Notes under the pieces: model-generated
Databases searched by the model: none
The model's input: the letters and a program-made list of their open reading frames with translations, nothing else
What the model was told of the DNA's origin: nothing
From: Glycomyces harbinensis
Lineage (GTDB): Bacteria; Actinomycetota; Actinomycetes; Mycobacteriales; Micromonosporaceae
NCBI RefSeq assembly: GCF_900101745.1
Contig: NZ_FNAD01000002.1
Span: 464,963 to 528,962 of the forward strand
DNA length: 64,000 nt
Reading direction: 5' to 3'
In this document: positions 60,411-64,000 of the stretch, in pieces
Layout of the letters: every line of letters begins with the position of its first letter
Position numbering within the stretch: the first letter of the stretch is position 1
Position numbers and translations under genes: made by a program

Positions 60411-62167
60411 GCGCCATCGACCATCTGACCCCCGAGCTGTGGCTGCGGTCCACGAGGCTCCTGCTGGCCAAGGCGATCGGCGAGTTCGCGCACGAGCGGC
60501 TGCTGGTCCCGGTCAGGGACGGCGACGGTTACGCCGTCGCCGCGTCCGGGGAGCGGTACACGTTCGCCGCCGAGCGCCTCAAGCTCGACCACTGGGCCGT
60601 GGACGCGGACTCGATCGCGCGCCTGGACGCCGACGGGAAGGAGCGCGAGCTCGACGCGGCCTCGTTCTTCCTGGCGTTCCAGGGCGAACTGGGGCTGAGC
60701 GAGTCGGTGCTGCCGGTGTACCTCGAGGAGGTCGCCGCGACGATCAACCGCGGGGCGTACCAGCTCGGCGAGGACCAGCCGACCGCGGCCGAGCTGGTGG
60801 ACGCGGGCTTCCAGGCGGTCGAGGCGGCCATGACCGGCGGGCACCCGTGCTTCGTGGCCGGCTCGGGGCGCCTGGGCTTCACCTCCGAGGACTACCGGGC
60901 CTACGCGCCCGAGGCGGGCGCGGGCGTGCGCCTGATGTGGCTCGCGGCCCGGCGCGAGCACGCGATGTTCGCGGCCGCACCGGAACTGGACTTCGCTTGG
61001 CTGGTCGAGTCGCAGCTCGACGCGGACTCGCGCGAGTACTTCGCGTCGATGCTCACCGACCGCGGACTGACCTATGAGGACGTCTACCTGATCCCGGTGC
61101 ACCCGTGGCAGTGGCGCAACAAGATCTCGGTGACGTTCGCGCCCGAGATCGCCGCCGGGCGCCTCGTCCCGCTCGGCGAGGGCCACGACGAGTACCAGGC
61201 GCAGCAGTCGATCCGGACGTTCTTCAACCGGTCCCGGCCCGGGGCGGACTACGTCAAGACCGCCCTGTCGGTGCTGAACATGGGCTTCATGCGCGGCCTG
61301 TCGACCGAGTACATGGAGGTCACGCCCGCGATCAGCGACTACGTGGCCGACCTCGTGCACGGCGACCCGACCCTGAAGCGCCACGGCACGGCGGTGCTGC
61401 GCGAGAGGGCCTCGGTCGGCTACCGGCACCCGGCCTACACGGCCGGAGCGCCGAAGGGCTCTCCGTACCGGAAGATGCTCGCGGCCCTGTGGCGCGAGAG
61501 CCCGGTCCCGAAGCTGGCCAAGGGCGAGCACGTCGCCACGATGGCCTCGCTGCTGCACCGGGACGGCGACGGGAGGCCGTTCGCGTCGGCGCTGATCCGC
61601 CGCTCGGGGCTGGCGCCCGAGGCGTGGCTCCGGGGCTACCTGGACGCGTACCTGGTGCCCGTGGCGCACTGCATGTTCAAGTTCGGGCTGGTGTTCATGC
61701 CCCACGGGGAGAACGTGATCCTCGTGCTGAAGGACGGCGCGGTCGACCGGGTCTTCCTCAAGGACATCGGCGAGGAGTGCGGGATCCTGGAGCCCTCCAC
61801 GGCGGTGCCCGAGGAGCTGTCGCGGATCCAGGGCGAGGTGCCCGACGAGCACCGGGCCCTGTGCGTGCTGACCGACGTCGTGGACTGCTTCCTGCGGTTC
61901 CTCGCGGCCGAGCTGCACCTCGACGGGGTGCTCGGCGAGGACGCGTTCTGGCGCGTCGCGGCCGAGGCCCTGAAGGACTACCAGGGCACCCACCCCGAGC
62001 TCGGCGAGGCGTTCGAGCGGTTCTCGCTGTTCGAGGACAGTTTCACGCTGTCGTGCCTGAACCGGTTGCAGCTGAAGAACAATCAGCAGATGGTCGACCT
62101 GGAGCACCAGGACGAGAGCCTGATCTTCATCGGCAGGCTGGACAATCCCCTCGCCGAGTGGCGTTAG
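60407..62167 (+). CDS. desD: NRPS-independent siderophore synthetase (DesD-type, IucA/IucC)
   Basis: A 586-residue NIS synthetase that joins and cyclises N-hydroxy-N-succinylcadaverine units using ATP. IucA/IucC features are YLIPVHPWQWRNKI, IRTFFNRSRPGADYVKTALSVLNMGFMRGLS, and HCMFKFGLVFMPHGENVILVLKDG with VFLKDIGEECGIL near the C-terminus. The start is GTG 60407, overlapping the desC TGA, with AGAGGAG 8 nt upstream. It is the last gene of the core operon and is followed by a 13-bp terminator stem. Confidence 0.95.
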   Translation: MSAIDHLTPELWLRSTRLLLAKAIGEFAHERLLVPVRDGDGYAVAASGERYTFAAERLKLDHWAVDADSIARLDADGKERELDAASFFLAFQGELGLSESVLPVYLEEVAATINRGAYQLGEDQPTAAELVDAGFQAVEAAMTGGHPCFVAGSGRLGFTSEDYRAYAPEAGAGVRLMWLAARREHAMFAAAPELDFAWLVESQLDADSREYFASMLTDRGLTYEDVYLIPVHPWQWRNKISVTFAPEIAAGRLVPLGEGHDEYQAQQSIRTFFNRSRPGADYVKTALSVLNMGFMRGLSTEYMEVTPAISDYVADLVHGDPTLKRHGTAVLRERASVGYRHPAYTAGAPKGSPYRKMLAALWRESPVPKLAKGEHVATMASLLHRDGDGRPFASALIRRSGLAPEAWLRGYLDAYLVPVAHCMFKFGLVFMPHGENVILVLKDGAVDRVFLKDIGEECGILEPSTAVPEELSRIQGEVPDEHRALCVLTDVVDCFLRFLAAELHLDGVLGEDAFWRVAAEALKDYQGTHPELGEAFERFSLFEDSFTLSCLNRLQLKNNQQMVDLEHQDESLIFIGRLDNPLAEWR

Positions 62168-62179
62168 CGCCGCGAGTCT

Positions 62180-62212
62180 CGCGGGGCCGGTCTGGCACGG
62201 ACCGGCCCCGCG
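62180..62212 (+). terminator. Hairpin after desD
   Basis: Perfect 13-bp stem (62180-62192 with 62200-62212) and a 7-nt loop, 12 bp after the desD stop. There is no T tract. Confidence 0.75.
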
Positions 62213-62262
62213 CCCGCGTCCGCACTCGGCGGGCGGGGCCGGACGAGACGGGACACGTCATT

Positions 62263-63039
62263 ATGAACGGCATGCATCTGAACAGCCCTGTCCTCATCAC
62301 CGGTGCCAGCCACGGCCTGGGCATGGTCACCGCCCAGCTGCTGGCCGCCGAAGGCGTCCCGCTGGCCCTCTGCGCGCGCAACGCCGCTCCTTTGAACGAG
62401 TTCGCCGAGAAGCTCCGCGCCGAGCACGACGTCAAGGTCGCGACGCGCGCGATGGACGTCAACGATCCCGAGCTGGTGGTGGAGTTCGTGCACGAGGCGG
62501 GGCGCCGCCTGGGCGACCTGGCCGGGGTGGTCGCGAACGTCGGCGGGGCGCGCGGCCGGAGCCTCCTGGACACCACACCGGAGGACTGGGCGTACACGTT
62601 GAGCGTCAACGTGACCAATGCGATGACGACGTTGAAGGCGGCGCTGCCGCAGCTGCGGCGCACCGGCGGCGCGGCGGTCCTGGTCTCCTCGATCTCGGGG
62701 TCGAAGCCCTCCCCCGGGCTGGCGTACGGGTCGACCAAGGCCGCGCTGAACCACGCCGCGACGGTCCTCGGGCGCGAGCTGGGCCCCAGCGGCGTCCGCG
62801 TGAACGCGGTCGCGCCGGGGTCGATGCTCATCCCGGACCGCAACTGGGACCGGATGCGCGTGGCCGACCCGGGGCGCTACGAGGCGTTCCTGGAGGAGTT
62901 CCCGGCCCGCGAGCTCGTGGACCCCAAGGACGTCGCCGAGGTGATCGCGTTCCTCTTGTCGCCCAAGGCGAAGGCGATCAACGGCGCGGTGATCCCGGTC
63001 GACGGCGGCCAGAACGCCCCGAGCGCGTACGGGTACTGA
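62263..63039 (+). CDS. Short-chain dehydrogenase/reductase
   Basis: A 258-residue classical SDR. The cofactor motif is TGASHGLG (residues 13-20), the catalytic Ser lies in VSSISGS and Y155/K159 in YGSTK, with a C-terminal AINGAVIPVDGGQ. The usual NNAG motif is altered to ANVGG (91-95). ATG 62263 lacks a clear ribosome site, and ATG 62272 is an alternative. It follows the siderophore operon after a terminator, so a role in that pathway is not supported. Its TGA is immediately followed by the CTAG bordering the insertion sequence. Confidence 0.88.
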   Translation: MNGMHLNSPVLITGASHGLGMVTAQLLAAEGVPLALCARNAAPLNEFAEKLRAEHDVKVATRAMDVNDPELVVEFVHEAGRRLGDLAGVVANVGGARGRSLLDTTPEDWAYTLSVNVTNAMTTLKAALPQLRRTGGAAVLVSSISGSKPSPGLAYGSTKAALNHAATVLGRELGPSGVRVNAVAPGSMLIPDRNWDRMRVADPGRYEAFLEEFPARELVDPKDVAEVIAFLLSPKAKAINGAVIPVDGGQNAPSAYGY

Positions 63040-63921
63040 CTAGGCAGCGTCTGAGAACTCGGGTTTCCAGTCGAGGATGATGGCGACCTGGATGGTGGCT
63101 TCATATCGGACGGCGAGTTTGTCGTATCGGGTGGCGACGGCGCGGTAGCGCTTGAGACGGCCGATGGCTCGCTCAACAGTGTTGCGCTGCTTGTAGATCT
63201 CGCGGTCGAACGAGGGGGGCCGCCCGCCGAGGCGGCCCTTCGCGGTGCGGTTGCGCTGCTGATCGGCCCGGTCGGGTATCACCGCCTGGATGCCACGCCG
63301 GCGCAGGTAGGCACGGTTGGCCCGGGACGGGTAGCCCTTGTCGGCCAGGACCCGGTACGGCCGGGTTCGGGGCCTGCCCGGCCCGGGCCGAGGCACGCCG
63401 ATGTCATCGAGCACACCGGGCAGGTGCGGGGAGTCGGCCATGTGCCCGGCGGTGAGTTTGAAGCTCAGCACGGTCTGGCTGGCATCGGCGGCGAGGTGGA
63501 TCTTGGTGGTCCAGCCGCCCCGCGAGCGGCCCAGCGCATGGTCGTCGGGTTCACCGGGGACCAGCCGCCGGCCGGCTCCGGCCGCGGCGTGGTGGGCGCG
63601 CACGGTGGTGGAGTCGACGCTGACGGTCCAGGTCAGGTGCCCGGCTGCATCGAGGAAGGTCCAGATCGCTTTGACGATCATGGGCCAGACGCCCTCGGTC
63701 TGCCAGGTGCGAAACAGCCAGTACGCCGTCTGCCAGGGACCGAAACTGGGCGGGAGGAACCGCCAGGGTGCTCCCACCCGGACCCGCCAGGCAATCGCAT
63801 CGACCAGCGTTCTGCGCGATCTGGTGATCGGTCGGCCGGTCGGGGCCGGGGCAGGCAACCAGCGACGCAGGTGACGCCACTGACCATCGGTGAGCACGGC
63901 AGGAACCGGTACGCTTGACAC
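63040..63921 (-). CDS. IS5 family DDE transposase
   Basis: A 293-residue transposase. The DDE catalytic residues are Asp in VDSTTVRAHHAAAG, Asp in VLADKGYPSRANRAYL and Glu in QRNTVERAIGRLKRYRAVATRYDKL. The helix-turn-helix-like N-terminus (LTDGQWRHLRRWLPAPAPTGRP) binds the ends. GTG 63919-63921 is chosen because TGGAGG lies 6 nt upstream; a TTG further upstream is the longer alternative. The stop TAG is taken from the CTAG outside the left repeat. The frame is intact, so the element may be active. Confidence 0.9.
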   Translation of the reverse strand: MSSVPVPAVLTDGQWRHLRRWLPAPAPTGRPITRSRRTLVDAIAWRVRVGAPWRFLPPSFGPWQTAYWLFRTWQTEGVWPMIVKAIWTFLDAAGHLTWTVSVDSTTVRAHHAAAGAGRRLVPGEPDDHALGRSRGGWTTKIHLAADASQTVLSFKLTAGHMADSPHLPGVLDDIGVPRPGPGRPRTRPYRVLADKGYPSRANRAYLRRRGIQAVIPDRADQQRNRTAKGRLGGRPPSFDREIYKQRNTVERAIGRLKRYRAVATRYDKLAVRYEATIQVAIILDWKPEFSDAA

Positions 63922-63924
63922 CAG

Positions 63925-63976
63925 GAGCCTCCAGTATTGAGTTTCGTTGCGACACAACAAAACTAACTGGAGGCTC
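63925..63976 (-). repeat. Inverted repeat able to hide the transposase ribosome site
   Basis: GAGCCTCCAGT (63925-63935) and ACTGGAGGCTC (63966-63976) are perfect 11-bp arms across 30 nt. On the minus strand the downstream arm contains the TGGAGG ribosome site of the transposase. RNA that begins outside the element would contain both arms and fold. Confidence 0.65.
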
Positions 63977-64000
63977 CCACTGTTCTCAAACGCTGCCTAG

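Larger units (their letters stand above)
63040..64000 (-). mobile_element. Complete IS5-family insertion sequence flanked by CTAG
   Basis: The ends are inverted repeats matching at about 18 of 19 bases, beginning GCAGCGTCTGAGAAC at the left and GCAGCGTTTGAGAAC on the complement at the right. CTAG stands at 63040-63043 and again at 63997-64000, so the target duplication is CTAG, or TA if the repeats are read longer. One transposase gene fills the element. It is inserted directly after the SDR stop codon. The window ends on its last base, so flanking sequence at the right is not seen. Confidence 0.88.

Noticed and set aside
1..64000. CRISPR array, prophage block or classic defence island
   Set aside because: No regular repeat-spacer pattern, no cas, restriction-modification or structural phage genes were seen. 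The single lysin-like gene and one IS are isolated.

Overview
The window is about 64 kb of very GC-rich DNA with GTG and TTG starts, strong AGGAGG-type ribosome sites and dense coding on both strands. The order rpsO, pnp, M16 peptidase, dapB, together with SARP, DUF1707, MmyB-type and desABCD genes, points to a filamentous actinobacterium. Glycomycetaceae or Micromonosporaceae is a guess from the style of the proteins, not something the sequence proves. It reads as chromosomal. The only mobile element is one IS5-family copy at the very right end.

Layout. 1-5.9 kb (minus strand): housekeeping block ribF, rpsO, pnp, M16 peptidase and a truncated dapB, plus a small membrane protein. 6-12.9 kb: secreted phospholipase-D-like protein, a sugar ABC importer without its own ATPase, a divergent GH1 beta-glucosidase and a TenI/ThiE-like protein. 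13-20.7 kb: mostly single genes (MDMPI-fold protein, YibE/F, LysR with aminotransferase, DUF1707, pterin dehydratase, carbonic anhydrase, HxlR regulator, DUF1445 hydro-lyase). 21-30.7 kb: a SARP/AfsR-type regulator with a quinone oxidoreductase behind it, two MFS exporters, an MmyB-type regulator divergent from an SDR, a GNAT and a TetR divergent from the second exporter. 30.7-36.7 kb: tRNA(CAU) and a complete Liv-type branched-chain amino-acid ABC system. Its LivH permease carries an extra signal peptide, Ig-like domain and acidic linker, and its solute-binding protein is encoded convergently.

37-45.6 kb: membrane proteins, TetR with aldo/keto reductase, WrbA, a PfkB kinase, a lipoprotein glutaminyl cyclase, and a TetR gene translationally coupled to an RlmA-type rRNA methyltransferase. 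45.6-51.9 kb: GH3 beta-glucosidase, YtxH protein, tRNA-Asn, MarR with Old Yellow Enzyme, and an unrecognised membrane-tailed protein with prenyltransferase-like repeats. 52.4-54.7 kb: a TetR gene and a DsbA/FrnE-like gene preceded by an apparently leaderless 45-residue ORF, linked by shared 16-bp operators, then a secreted-lysin-like M15 hydrolase. 54.8-63 kb: a DUF885 hydrolase, then an iron-box-controlled desABCD operon for a desferrioxamine-type siderophore and an SDR. 63-64 kb: complete IS5-family element flanked by CTAG.

A recurring feature is a local one-component regulator beside its target with a readable operator: TetR/MFS, TetR/AKR, MarR/OYE, TetR/DsbA, HxlR, LysR and MmyB/SDR. Many convergent pairs are separated by long symmetric hairpins. 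The least explained items are the leaderless ORF-DsbA-TetR unit, the LivH domain fusion, the prenyltransferase-repeat membrane protein, and a 50-bp tandem repeat upstream of the glutaminyl cyclase. All coordinates and motifs were read by eye; no searches were run.
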